From Tamaricihabitans halophyticus (GTDB lineage Bacteria; Actinomycetota; Actinomycetes; Mycobacteriales; Pseudonocardiaceae): 64,000 nt of DNA. This document shows, in pieces, positions 33,501-41,478 of the stretch; the stretch's first letter is position 1, and each line of letters opens with the position of its first letter. Below the pieces are notes generated by a model. The model had not been told where the DNA came from, searched no databases, and saw only the letters and a program-made list of their open reading frames with translations. The stretch covers positions 62,001-126,000 of the forward strand of contig NZ_SLXQ01000001.1 in the NCBI RefSeq assembly GCF_004340875.1. The letters run 5' to 3'. The position numbers were made by a program, and so were the translations under genes.

Positions 33501-33941
33501 TTAGGTGAGCTCGAGGGCCGGCGCTTCTCGATTCCTGATCGGTCTGGTCACCTTCTTCAGTACGCACGGTGGCAGTTGCGCGGCCTCCGCCGCCTGCCGC
33601 TGGTACACGCTGGGTGACACGCCAACCAGCTCGGTGAACCGGGTGCTGAAGGTGCCGAGCGAGGAGCAGCCAACCGTGAAGCACACCTCCGTGACACTGA
33701 GCCCGCCACGTCGCAGCAGGGCCATGGCACGCTCGATCCGCCGCGTCATCAGGTAGCTGTACGGCGACTCCCCGTAGGCCAGCTTGAACTGCCGGCTGAG
33801 GTGGCCAGCGGACATATGCACCCCGCGGGCCAGCGCGGTCACGTTGAGCGGCTTCGCGTACTCCCGATCAATCCGGTCCCGAACGCGGCGCAACAATGCG
33901 AGGTCACGCAGCTGCTGCGGCACCTCCGGCTTGCTTGTCAC
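33501..33941 (-). CDS. AraC-family transcriptional regulator
   Basis: A 146-residue regulator made almost only of the DNA-binding domain: LLRRVRDRIDREYAKPLNVTALARGVHMSAGHLSRQFKLAYGESPYSYLMTRRIERAMALLRRGGLSVTEVCFTVGCSSLGTFSTRFTELVGVSPSVYQRQ. Short AraC proteins of this type (similar to SoxS/Rob in size) are commonly paired with VOC proteins. First gene of the operon with VOC, VOC and UvrA-like genes, which it likely activates. Confidence 0.9.
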   Translation of the reverse strand: MTSKPEVPQQLRDLALLRRVRDRIDREYAKPLNVTALARGVHMSAGHLSRQFKLAYGESPYSYLMTRRIERAMALLRRGGLSVTEVCFTVGCSSLGTFSTRFTELVGVSPSVYQRQAAEAAQLPPCVLKKVTRPIRNREAPALELT

Positions 33942-33998
33942 CTGTCCGATCGTGCCATATCAGCGGCCGGCTGGCGTACTGATTGACGCTGACCACGT

Positions 33999-34026
33999 GT
34001 GACCGCGTTCTTTAAGGTTAGCGCGG
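33999..34026 (+). repeat. Dispersed palindromic repeat, type B (copy 5)
   Basis: GTGACCGCGTTC then TTTAAGG then TTAGCGCGG. It lies between the lipoprotein gene end (40 bases away) and the AraC start. Here it supplies no stop codon. Confidence 0.78.
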
Positions 34027-34065
34027 CGACTGGCGGAGTTTCCCGGGCTCGTGCCGCGTCCGGGA

Positions 34066-34668
34066 TCACCACTGCTCGTTGCGCAGGGCGTCGTCGAACT
34101 CCCGGTCGGCGCGGCGACGCGCACGCCACCAGAGGAACCAGCCGGCGCCCCCGCCGAGGAGGAGAACACCGGCTCCACCCGCGGCCCACCACACCCATGG
34201 TGGCGTGATGCTCCCGGACACCGTGATCGTGTCGAACTCGGCTTCGGGGTCCTCGAGCTGTTGGGACAGCGTTAGCGTGTCGTCCGAGCCGTACAGACCG
34301 TTGTACGCCCGGAAGTCATCGATATCGACGTCGTAGCGCTCACCCGCCTGATCGATGAGAACCTCGCTGCCATCTGGCTTGCGCACGACATACAGCGCGG
34401 TTCTCTCCAGCTCACCGCCAGCACGCTGCAGCAGTATCGGCCACTCCCGCACTCTGTCGAGATCGCCGCCGGCCTCGCTCCGTAGCTCGGCCTGCAGCTG
34501 CTCATCGGTCAGTAGCGTGGCTGGCGCGCCACATGCGGTCAGCACCAAGCCGACGGCTGCGGCGAGGAGCACCACGCGGGCTATCGACGATCGAATACCG
34601 CGCGCGATAGCCGGGATCGTGCCGGACAAGGCGGTCCTCCTAATTGTCTGTCCCGGGTGACTTCGCAA
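34066..34668 (-). CDS. Putative lipoprotein with a C-terminal membrane segment
   Basis: A 200-residue protein of unknown family. A hydrophobic signal (about 30-46) ends in the lipobox LTAC; the true start may be later than the first ATG, since the leading 25 residues are unusually long for a signal peptide. The middle is acidic and may be a folded domain (ALYVVRKPDGSEVLIDQAGERYDVDIDDFRAYNGL). A second hydrophobic helix (WVWWAAGGAGVLLLGGG, about 155-178) precedes a basic cytoplasmic tail WWRARRRADREF. It could be anchored at both ends. Confidence 0.65.
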   Translation of the reverse strand: MRSHPGQTIRRTALSGTIPAIARGIRSSIARVVLLAAAVGLVLTACGAPATLLTDEQLQAELRSEAGGDLDRVREWPILLQRAGGELERTALYVVRKPDGSEVLIDQAGERYDVDIDDFRAYNGLYGSDDTLTLSQQLEDPEAEFDTITVSGSITPPWVWWAAGGAGVLLLGGGAGWFLWWRARRRADREFDDALRNEQW

Positions 34669-34729
34669 CAGATCGGAGCCAGTACACCGCTAATGTCCCC
34701 GTCCGGCAAGCCAAACCCGCGAACTGACG

Positions 34730-35737
34730 TCAGGCTGGCCGGGCAAGCATCGCCCTGCCCACAGCGAAGAAGAACGGCGCGGGAAACGGTGGGCTGTCGG
34801 GCTGGTATGTGCCGGTGAAGAACACGTACATCGTGTCCCGGTCCGCCTCCGTGTCGCCGTACTGAATGCTTGGTCCGAATACCCCGTTGGCATACCATTC
34901 GACGTCGCCGGACACCTCGAGGATCTTGACTGGCTCGGCACTCCAGTACGACCGGTCACCGGCCGCTTCTTTTGCCTCGTACCACCACAATCCCTGTTCC
35001 GGAAACGGCTCGGTGCCGAAATGGTTACCACCCGCGGATGCGACAAGTTCGTAGCCGTATGCACCCTGGACTATCGAAGTGTCGAAATAGGATTCGCGAC
35101 CAGCGAAGAAGTCAACCGGCGCACTCCAGCCGGTCTCGCCATCGCGGCTCTCGGTGTACTTGATGCGAAACCGTGGCTGCTCCCCAGGGCCCGGGGTGGG
35201 TGCCGCGTTGTACCACATCCGCCATTTTCCCTCCGCGTAATGCACGGTCGGCTCGACGGCGAATGGATGCTGCTCCGTCCCGCCGAACACTGGCTCCGCC
35301 CTGCGATGCCACGCGCCGTCGGAGCGCTCCAGCATGCCGATCGCATACCGCGTCCCTGTGTTCCCGATGACCTCGGCACTACCCCTGCCCGAGTAGTAGA
35401 TCCGCTCCACGGCATTACCGGAGGCGTCGAAACCGGTGACGTAGCGTGGGGTGTGCAGCCCGGCCCCATCCCAGCAGTCCTCGCCGGGTTGCGGGATCAG
35501 GCTCATGGCACGCCGGGGATCGGACGCATCCGTATGGAACGCCCAGGCCGTGCTGCTCAACGGTGCACCAGGCGGCAGGCAGGCACTGAACACGTTGTTC
35601 TTGAAGGTGTCCTGGAAGCCGCCGAGGAACATCCACCACTGGTCCCCGATCTTGTGCACGTTCGGATCACCCACCCCAAGTAGGTTGCTGACCTGCCCAA
35701 ACCCTTCGGCCATGGACCAGATACGGGTAACCGTCAT
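34730..35737 (-). CDS. Five-bladed beta-propeller protein (GH43-like fold)
   Basis: A 335-residue protein without a signal peptide. Repeated blade motifs are DPNVHKIGDQWWMFLGGF, YYSGRGSAEV, EPTVHYAEGKWRMWYNAAPT and YVFFTGTY. The pattern recalls glycoside hydrolase clan F or glycosyl-hydrolase-like propeller proteins, but the catalytic acids cannot be assigned with confidence. It is transcribed divergently from a MarR regulator across an operator-like region, so it is probably the MarR target. Confidence 0.65.
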   Translation of the reverse strand: MTVTRIWSMAEGFGQVSNLLGVGDPNVHKIGDQWWMFLGGFQDTFKNNVFSACLPPGAPLSSTAWAFHTDASDPRRAMSLIPQPGEDCWDGAGLHTPRYVTGFDASGNAVERIYYSGRGSAEVIGNTGTRYAIGMLERSDGAWHRRAEPVFGGTEQHPFAVEPTVHYAEGKWRMWYNAAPTPGPGEQPRFRIKYTESRDGETGWSAPVDFFAGRESYFDTSIVQGAYGYELVASAGGNHFGTEPFPEQGLWWYEAKEAAGDRSYWSAEPVKILEVSGDVEWYANGVFGPSIQYGDTEADRDTMYVFFTGTYQPDSPPFPAPFFFAVGRAMLARPA

Positions 35738-35777
35738 ATATATCCGCCCTTACGCTCTACTCGTCAGCTAAAATTAT

Positions 35778-35808
35778 CTTCCACCTAGAAGCATCTTCCT
35801 ATTGGAAG
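35778..35808. promoter_or_regulatory. Two adjacent inverted repeats, likely MarR operator
   Basis: CTTC..GAAG at 35778-35791 (six-base spacer) and CTTCC/GGAAG at 35795-35808 (four-base spacer) lie side by side in the AT-rich gap between the propeller and MarR genes. GGAAGGA at the right edge also forms the MarR ribosome site, so binding here could block both genes. Confidence 0.6.
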
Positions 35809-35822
35809 GAAAAATTCAAGCG

Positions 35823-36323
35823 ATGTCAAGCGAGCCAGTCGACGTGAACCGGTGGCAGCTCAGCACCGCCGAGCACCACACGTTCCGTGAGTTCTTCACG
35901 GCCGTGACACTGAATGCGCAGGTCACCGCGGATACGGCGGGGCTGCGACCGACCGATCTCTATGTGCTCAACGTGCTCGAACTCAGTGGCCAGGTCACCG
36001 CGGGCGAGATCGCCACCCGCACCGGACTGACTACCGGCGCGGTCACCAAACTGGTCGATCGCCTGGTGCGCGCCGGACTGGTGGAGCGGATCCCGGATTC
36101 GACCGATCGCCGAAAGGTTCTGCTGCACATCGTCGACCAGGCCGCCGAAGACACCCTTGGCGGCGCTTCGGCCAGCCTGTTCACCCCGGTCGGGAAACGG
36201 ATGGACGATCTGCTCAGCAGTCTTCCCACCGAACACCGTGCCGCCGTTTTCGACTTCTTCCGCCAGGCGACGGGCGCGTTGCAGGCAGCTACGCGGGAGC
36301 TGCAACAGCAGCAGGAATCCTGA
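35823..36323 (+). CDS. MarR-family transcriptional regulator
   Basis: A 166-residue winged-helix regulator from ATG 35823, preceded by GGAAGGA; a TTG seven codons earlier is less likely. LRPTDLYVLNVLELSGQVTAGEIATRTGLTTGAVTKLVDRLVRAGLVERIPDSTDRRKVLLHIV is a clear MarR DNA-binding domain with the DRR wing. It probably represses itself and the divergent propeller gene through the palindromes upstream. Confidence 0.9.
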   Translation: MSSEPVDVNRWQLSTAEHHTFREFFTAVTLNAQVTADTAGLRPTDLYVLNVLELSGQVTAGEIATRTGLTTGAVTKLVDRLVRAGLVERIPDSTDRRKVLLHIVDQAAEDTLGGASASLFTPVGKRMDDLLSSLPTEHRAAVFDFFRQATGALQAATRELQQQQES

Positions 36324-36429
36324 CGATCAGTCGAACGGGTTCGAATCGCCGACACAGCCCTGTCTGGCATTCCGGTTAGCGTTCTTGGCGGAACCCGTGA
36401 ACACGAGCGAACCTACGGAGCGCACCAGG

Positions 36430-36963
36430 ATGAACTGGCGAGACGAACTGCTGAGCCAACTCGACTTCTACTGGGAACACAGCTTGTGGCCAAGGCTGGC
36501 CGGGCTCACCGATGCGGAGTACTTCTGGGAGCCGGTAGCCGACTGCTGGAGTATCCGTGCGCAGCCGGACGGCACGTATCTGATCGACTGGAAGTTCCCG
36601 GTCCCCGAGCCGCCACCGGTTACCACGATCGCCTGGCGGCTGGCGCATATCGCCGTGCAGGTGTTCGGGATCAGGGCCAGCGCGCATTTCGGGGACGGCT
36701 CGCTGACCCTTCAGACGGCGAACTGGCCGGCAAGCGCGGCGGAAGCCGTCGACATGCTGGAAACCAACTACAGCTGGTGGCGGGACGGAGTGCGCACCCT
36801 GGACGACGCCGGTTTGGGGAAGCCGGTCGGCCAAGCCGAGGGACCGTGGTCAGAGTATCCATATGCGACACTCGTGCTGCATCTCAATCGGGAAGTCATG
36901 CATCATGGCGCCGAGATCGCCCTGCTGCGCGATCTTTACCGAGCGGAATACGGCACGACTTAG
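36430..36963 (+). CDS. DinB-superfamily protein
   Basis: A 177-residue four-helix-bundle protein from ATG 36430 (MNWRDELLSQLDFYWEHSLWPRLAGLTDAEYFWEPVADCWSIR). IAWRLAHIAVQVFGIRASAHFG and LHLNREVMHHGAEIALLRDLY provide the histidines (H in AHIAVQ, HH in VMHHGAE) of the DinB metal site. This is the subgroup often annotated as DinB/maleylpyruvate-isomerase-like in actinobacteria, likely thiol-dependent. It is the second DinB protein in the window and is convergent with the oxidoreductase gene. Confidence 0.85.
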   Translation: MNWRDELLSQLDFYWEHSLWPRLAGLTDAEYFWEPVADCWSIRAQPDGTYLIDWKFPVPEPPPVTTIAWRLAHIAVQVFGIRASAHFGDGSLTLQTANWPASAAEAVDMLETNYSWWRDGVRTLDDAGLGKPVGQAEGPWSEYPYATLVLHLNREVMHHGAEIALLRDLYRAEYGTT

Positions 36964-36969
36964 GCGAAC

Positions 36970-38139
36970 TCACCGGACGCCGAGTTCCGGGTAACCGGCG
37001 TTGTCCAGTACGCGCTGATAACCGAGCCGCGCGAGGTCGATGGTCCGGTACTCGCCGTGCACGATGAGCTCGGCCAGCGCCCGGCCCACTCCAGGTGCAT
37101 GCATCAGACCATGCCCGGAAAAGCCCGTTGCCAGGTAGAAGTTGTCCACTCGACCGGGCTGGTTGCCGATGATCATATTCCCGTCCAGCCGGTTCTGGTC
37201 GTAGTGACCGGCCCAGGTGGACTTCAGCCGCAGTCTGTCCAATGTAGGTATTCGGTGCGCGAGTGCCGGCCAGACGACGTTCTCGAAGTACTCCGGTTCA
37301 TGTGGCAGAGCGGAACTGGCGGCTCGCTCGAAGTTCACCAGGCCAGCGGAGAGCCCTGCTCCCTCCGGGCGCACCGCGAGCCCCGCAGGGTCCTTGATGA
37401 ACGGCATCGTGCGAAAGTCACCCGGTACCTCGACGTAGTGCTCGAACCGGGGCATCGGCTCCACCGGAACCGGCATCCCGGCCTGGGCGGCAAACTTCGG
37501 GGCGGCGACTCCCGCCGCGTTCACCACCGCATCGGCTGGCAACCACGCGCCGGAACCGAGCTCGACCCCGGTCGCGACCGCGCCCTTCATGGTGACCTCG
37601 ACCGCTCGCTCGGTGCGGTAGTCGGCGCCCAGCCCGCGCGCGGCGTTGCGCATACCGTGTAGAAAGGCGTTCGGGTCCAGCCAGCCGTCCCGCTCGGACA
37701 GGATCGCCGGGCCAAGGTCGTCGGTGTACAGGTATGGGTAACGCGCGGCCAGCTCGTCCGGCGCCAACCAGGCCGCCGCTACGCCGAGTTCCCGCTGGGT
37801 AGCAAAGTTCCGCTCGAGCGCTGGTGTTGTCGCGGGCTCGCCGATGAACAGGTAGCCGTTCGGCCGCCAGCCAAGGTCCGGCGGTGCGGGCGCGCGCTCG
37901 CTGGCGCGCGCGAACCGCGCCCACTGCTCGATCACGGTCAGCGTGTACCGCGAGAGCAGGATGTTCTCCGGTCGGGTGAACAGTTGTCGCACGCCACCGG
38001 TCGCCCTGGTGCTCGCCGCGTTGGTGTAACTGGGATCCGGTTCAAGGACCACCACGTCAATGCCGGGCTGCGCGCGCAGCAGCTGCAATGCCGTTGCGCT
38101 ACCGATGCTTCCGCCGCCGATAATCACCACATCCGCCAT
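36970..38139 (-). CDS. FAD-dependent oxidoreductase (DAO family, sarcosine-oxidase-like)
   Basis: A 389-residue flavoprotein. It begins with the FAD dinucleotide-binding motif VVIIGGGSIGSATALQLL, then VVLEPD and AASTRATGGVRQLFTRPEN, and ends with YLATGFSGHGLMHAPGVGRALAELIVHGEYRTIDL, as in monomeric sarcosine oxidase and the FAD-dependent amino-acid oxidases. It oxidises an amine or amino acid with H2O2 release; the substrate is unknown. The C-terminal YFENVVWPALAHRIPTLDRLRLKSTWAGHYDQN is typical of the family. Confidence 0.88.
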   Translation of the reverse strand: MADVVIIGGGSIGSATALQLLRAQPGIDVVVLEPDPSYTNAASTRATGGVRQLFTRPENILLSRYTLTVIEQWARFARASERAPAPPDLGWRPNGYLFIGEPATTPALERNFATQRELGVAAAWLAPDELAARYPYLYTDDLGPAILSERDGWLDPNAFLHGMRNAARGLGADYRTERAVEVTMKGAVATGVELGSGAWLPADAVVNAAGVAAPKFAAQAGMPVPVEPMPRFEHYVEVPGDFRTMPFIKDPAGLAVRPEGAGLSAGLVNFERAASSALPHEPEYFENVVWPALAHRIPTLDRLRLKSTWAGHYDQNRLDGNMIIGNQPGRVDNFYLATGFSGHGLMHAPGVGRALAELIVHGEYRTIDLARLGYQRVLDNAGYPELGVR

Positions 38140-38197
38140 ACCTTGGAGATATCACGCCGGCGCATTGATGCCCAGTCTGGAGTTTGCACGCAACCGA

Positions 38198-38237
38198 ACC
38201 GGTGACCGCAATCTTTAGGGATCTTGCGGTCACCGGT
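38198..38237 (+). repeat. Dispersed palindromic repeat, type A (copy 6, most symmetrical)
   Basis: Perfect 14-bp inverted arms, ACCGGTGACCGCAA (38198-38211) and TTGCGGTCACCGGT (38224-38237), flank the 12-base core TCTTTAGGGATC. It lies 10 bases downstream of the UvrA-like copy 2 stop and 59 bases upstream of the oxidoreductase start, so it could act as the terminator of the UvrA-like gene. Confidence 0.85.
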
Positions 38238-38247
38238 CCCGAAACGG

Positions 38248-40542
38248 TTAGTCGCGGTCGAGGTAGCCGCGCAGGTGCCGGGCGGTCAGCGAGGTTCCCG
38301 ACTCGACGAGTTCCGCCGGTGTACCGGTGAACACCACCTGCCCGCCGTCGTGGCCGGCGCCAGGCCCCATATCGATGATCCAGTCGGCATGCGCCATCAC
38401 CGCCTGGTGATGTTCGATCACGATCACCGTGTTGCCGTCGTCGACGAGTTGGTCCAACAGGCCGAGCAACTGGTCCACATCGGCCAGATGCAACCCGCTC
38501 GTCGGCTCGTCCAGTACGTAGGTCGACCCGGTTTTGGCCATATGAATCGCAAGTTTCAACCGCTGCCGTTCCCCACCGGACAGGGTGGTCAATGGCTGGC
38601 CAAGTGCCAGATAACCGAGCCCGACCGCGCGCAACCGGCCCAGAATCGCCTTCGCCTGCCCAGTGGTGAACACCTCGGCGGCCTCGGCCACCGACATTTC
38701 CAGTACTTCACTGATGTTCCTGCCACGCAGCCGGTAGGCAAGCACCTCCCTGGTGAACCGCTTGCCATCGCATTCCTCGCATACCGAGGCGACCTCGGCC
38801 ATCATGGCCAGGTCCGTGTAGATCAGGCCGATTCCCTTACACCCCTGGCAGGCACCGGTCGAGTTCGCGCTGAACAGTCCCGGCTTCACCCCGTTGGCCT
38901 TGGCGAACTCGGATCTGATCGGACCAAGCAAACCGGTATAGGTAGCCGGATTGCTCCGTCGGGAGCCACGGATCGCGGACTGGTCGGCGACGATCACCCC
39001 GGCGCTTGCCGGCAACGAACCGTGGATCAGTGAACTCTTGCCCGAACCGGCCACACCGGTTACCACGGTCAGCACGCCTTTCGGAATATCGACGTGGACG
39101 TCCCGCAAGTTGTGCAGCGCAGCACCGCTGATGGACAACTGCCCGGTTGGCGCGCGGAACTGGTCACGCAGCCGCACGCGGTGATCGAGATACCGGCCAG
39201 TGAGTGTTCCGGAGGTACGCAGTCCTGGCACGCTGCCCTCGTAGCAGAGTTCACCACCGGCCGCGCCCGCACCCGGCCCGAGGTCGACGACGTGATCGGC
39301 GATCTCGATCGTCTCCGGCTTGTGCTCCACGACAAGCACCGTGTTGCCCTTGTCCCGCAACTGCCGCAGCAGATCGTTCATCCGCTGGATATCGTGTGGA
39401 TGCAGGCCAACCGTCGGTTCGTCGAACACATAGGTCACATCCGAGAGGCTGGAACCCAGGTGTCGCACCATCCGCACCCGCTGCGCCTCACCACCGGACA
39501 GCGTGCCGGATTCCCGATCAAGGCTGAGGTAGCCGAGTCCGATCTGGACAAGTGAGTCCAGTGTTTCCCTCAGCGTGTCGAGTACCGGCCCTACCGAGGA
39601 GCGGTCGAACTTCGCCACCACCTCGGCGAGATCACTGATCTGCATGGCCGAACACTCCGTGATGGAGTACCCCTCCACCAGCGCGGACCTTGCGGCCTCG
39701 TTCAGCCGCGTTCCGTCGCAACCGGGGCAACGGCCGAGCGCGATCGCCCGTTCGGCAAAGGCTCGCGCGCCTGCCTGTAGCGAATCCCGGTCCTTGCCGA
39801 GATACTGCCTGCGGACCTTGGGAACCAACCCCTCATAGGTCAGGTTGTTCGACCCAACATTGACCTTGACCGCAGGCTTGTGCAGAAAGTCCGCCCACTC
39901 CTGTTCGGTGTAGTCGCGCAGCTTGCGGTCCGGGTCGACGAATCCGGAAGCGACGAAGATCTGCCAGTAGAAAGTGTCCACTCCGTATCCTGGAGCCCTG
40001 ATCGCGCCCTCGTTCAGGGAGAGGTCGAGGTCAACAAGCTCGGCCACGTCGATATCGGAGACCTTGCCCAGCCCTTCGCATGCTGGGCACATCCCTTCCG
40101 CGGTGTTGAAGCTGAACGCGAACGGCGGGCCGACATACGGCGCGGCGGCCCTGCTGAACAGGATGCGCAACATGGTGTGCGCGTCGGTCGCCGTGCCCAC
40201 TGTGGACCGTGGGTTCACGCCCATCCGTTCCTGGTCAACGATGATCGCCGCGCTGAGGTTGTAGAGCGCGTCCACATCGGGCCGGGACTGGCTTGGCAGG
40301 AAGCCCTGCACGAACGCGGTATATGTTTCATTGATCAGCCGGCGGGATTCCGCGGCGATCGTGTCGAATACGAGCGAGGATTTGCCGGAACCCGAAACAC
40401 CGGTGAATACGGTGAGCCGACGTTTCGGGATGTCGAGCGAGACGCCGGTGAGGTTGTTCTCCCTGGCGCCCCGAACCTGAATATAGCCGTGGCTGTCCGC
40501 GGCAGTGTGCTGCACGAAACTTGCTCCTCGTTGACTGTCCAT
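38248..40542 (-). CDS. UvrA-like dual ABC ATPase (DrrC/TioU-like), copy 2
   Basis: A 764-residue UvrA paralogue, start taken as ATG 40540-40542 (MDSQRGASFVQHTAADSHGYIQVRGARENNL). First P-loop GVSGSGKSSLVF, zinc pairs CPACEGLG, CPGCDG, CQGCKG and CEECDGKRF, second P-loop GVAGSGKSSLIHG, signature LSGGEAQRV and LSGGERQRL. The length equals that of the daunorubicin-resistance protein DrrC and is short of genuine UvrA. It is only moderately similar to copy 1 and lacks its Lys/Pro-rich tail. A MerR-type double-domain regulator starts divergently 216 bases away, an arrangement reminiscent of tioE/tioU of the thiocoraline cluster. Probably protects DNA from an intercalating drug. Confidence 0.9.
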   Translation of the reverse strand: MDSQRGASFVQHTAADSHGYIQVRGARENNLTGVSLDIPKRRLTVFTGVSGSGKSSLVFDTIAAESRRLINETYTAFVQGFLPSQSRPDVDALYNLSAAIIVDQERMGVNPRSTVGTATDAHTMLRILFSRAAAPYVGPPFAFSFNTAEGMCPACEGLGKVSDIDVAELVDLDLSLNEGAIRAPGYGVDTFYWQIFVASGFVDPDRKLRDYTEQEWADFLHKPAVKVNVGSNNLTYEGLVPKVRRQYLGKDRDSLQAGARAFAERAIALGRCPGCDGTRLNEAARSALVEGYSITECSAMQISDLAEVVAKFDRSSVGPVLDTLRETLDSLVQIGLGYLSLDRESGTLSGGEAQRVRMVRHLGSSLSDVTYVFDEPTVGLHPHDIQRMNDLLRQLRDKGNTVLVVEHKPETIEIADHVVDLGPGAGAAGGELCYEGSVPGLRTSGTLTGRYLDHRVRLRDQFRAPTGQLSISGAALHNLRDVHVDIPKGVLTVVTGVAGSGKSSLIHGSLPASAGVIVADQSAIRGSRRSNPATYTGLLGPIRSEFAKANGVKPGLFSANSTGACQGCKGIGLIYTDLAMMAEVASVCEECDGKRFTREVLAYRLRGRNISEVLEMSVAEAAEVFTTGQAKAILGRLRAVGLGYLALGQPLTTLSGGERQRLKLAIHMAKTGSTYVLDEPTSGLHLADVDQLLGLLDQLVDDGNTVIVIEHHQAVMAHADWIIDMGPGAGHDGGQVVFTGTPAELVESGTSLTARHLRGYLDRD

Positions 40543-40641
40543 GGCCCTCGGTAACCGTTGTGGGTTCCGGGCCGGCCGGTCGTACCGTCGGGAACTCGGC
40601 AATCGGGCAGCAGGCACCGATCTCCAATCAAGTCCCATAGC

Positions 40642-40673
40642 TTCAAGTATCTCATTGAACTGCGTGTCTAGAC
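40642..40673. promoter_or_regulatory. Palindromes between UvrA-like copy 2 and its MerR-type regulator
   Basis: TTCAA/TTGAA (40642-40646 and 40655-40659) and the perfect octamer GTCTAGAC (40666-40673) lie in the 216-base divergent gap. Either could be the binding site of the adjacent regulator. The rest of 40543-40758 shows no further element. Confidence 0.45.
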
Positions 40674-40758
40674 TTTTTCCGAAATACCCGCTATCGACCA
40701 GGGGTGCGCCCAGAAAACCTTAAAGGCCCACGTAAACCCGTCGAGATGGGAGCCACGC

Positions 40759-41478
40759 ATGACGAGTCGGCGACTGCGCCCGATCGACCTAGCCAGGGCA
40801 GCCGGCGTCTCCACGCAACAGGTCCGCAACTTCGCGGATGCGGGCATCCTTCCGCCAACCCCGCGAACTGACTCCGGTTATCGCCAGTTCGACATCCAGC
40901 ACCAACAGGCGCTGGTCACCTACCAGGCGCTCGTCGACGGTTTTGGCCTTGCGGCGGGGCAAGCGATCATGCACGCGGTCAACGCCGGCAAGCTGGCCGA
41001 AGCGCTGCGCTTGATCGACGCGGGCCATGCCGAGCTACACCAGCAACGTCAAGCGCTGCAGGCAACTGACGAAGCGCTCGAAGCCGTGGCCGAACGCCCG
41101 GTGGACACCACCAACGTGCCCGGAACCGGCATGCGAATCGGTGCGGTGGCTCGCTTACTTGGCGTTCGCACGTCGGCACTCCGGGTATGGGAATCGGCCG
41201 GGCTACTCGACCCGACCAGGCAGCCCGGCACCAGCTACCGCGCCTTCGGCCCGTCCGATATCCGGGACGCGCAGATGATCCAGTTGCTGCGACAGGGGCA
41301 TTACCCACTCACGATGATCAAACCGGTACTCGACGGGCTGCGCGAGACGGGTAGCAGCGAAGCACTTCGCGCGGCGATCAGGCAACGTCGCGCGGGGTTG
41401 ACCGAGCGGGCCAGAGCCATGCTCGCCGGGGCCAGCCGGCTACACCACTATGTCCTTGAATGGTCCACATCGGAGTGA
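40759..41478 (+). CDS. MerR-type regulator with two MerR DNA-binding domains (TioE-like)
   Basis: A 239-residue protein with two MerR helix-turn-helix domains. Domain 1 spans about 1-60: LRPIDLARAAGVSTQQVRNFADAGILPPTPRTDSGYRQFD. Domain 2 spans about 124-200: MRIGAVARLLGVRTSALRVWESAGLLDPTRQPGTSYRAFGPSDIRDAQMI. A double MerR arrangement is typical of TioE-family regulators. It is divergent from UvrA-like copy 2 and is the likely regulator of that gene in response to a DNA-binding drug. Its 3' end overlaps the convergent MFS gene by 31 bases. Confidence 0.85.
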   Translation: MTSRRLRPIDLARAAGVSTQQVRNFADAGILPPTPRTDSGYRQFDIQHQQALVTYQALVDGFGLAAGQAIMHAVNAGKLAEALRLIDAGHAELHQQRQALQATDEALEAVAERPVDTTNVPGTGMRIGAVARLLGVRTSALRVWESAGLLDPTRQPGTSYRAFGPSDIRDAQMIQLLRQGHYPLTMIKPVLDGLRETGSSEALRAAIRQRRAGLTERARAMLAGASRLHHYVLEWSTSE

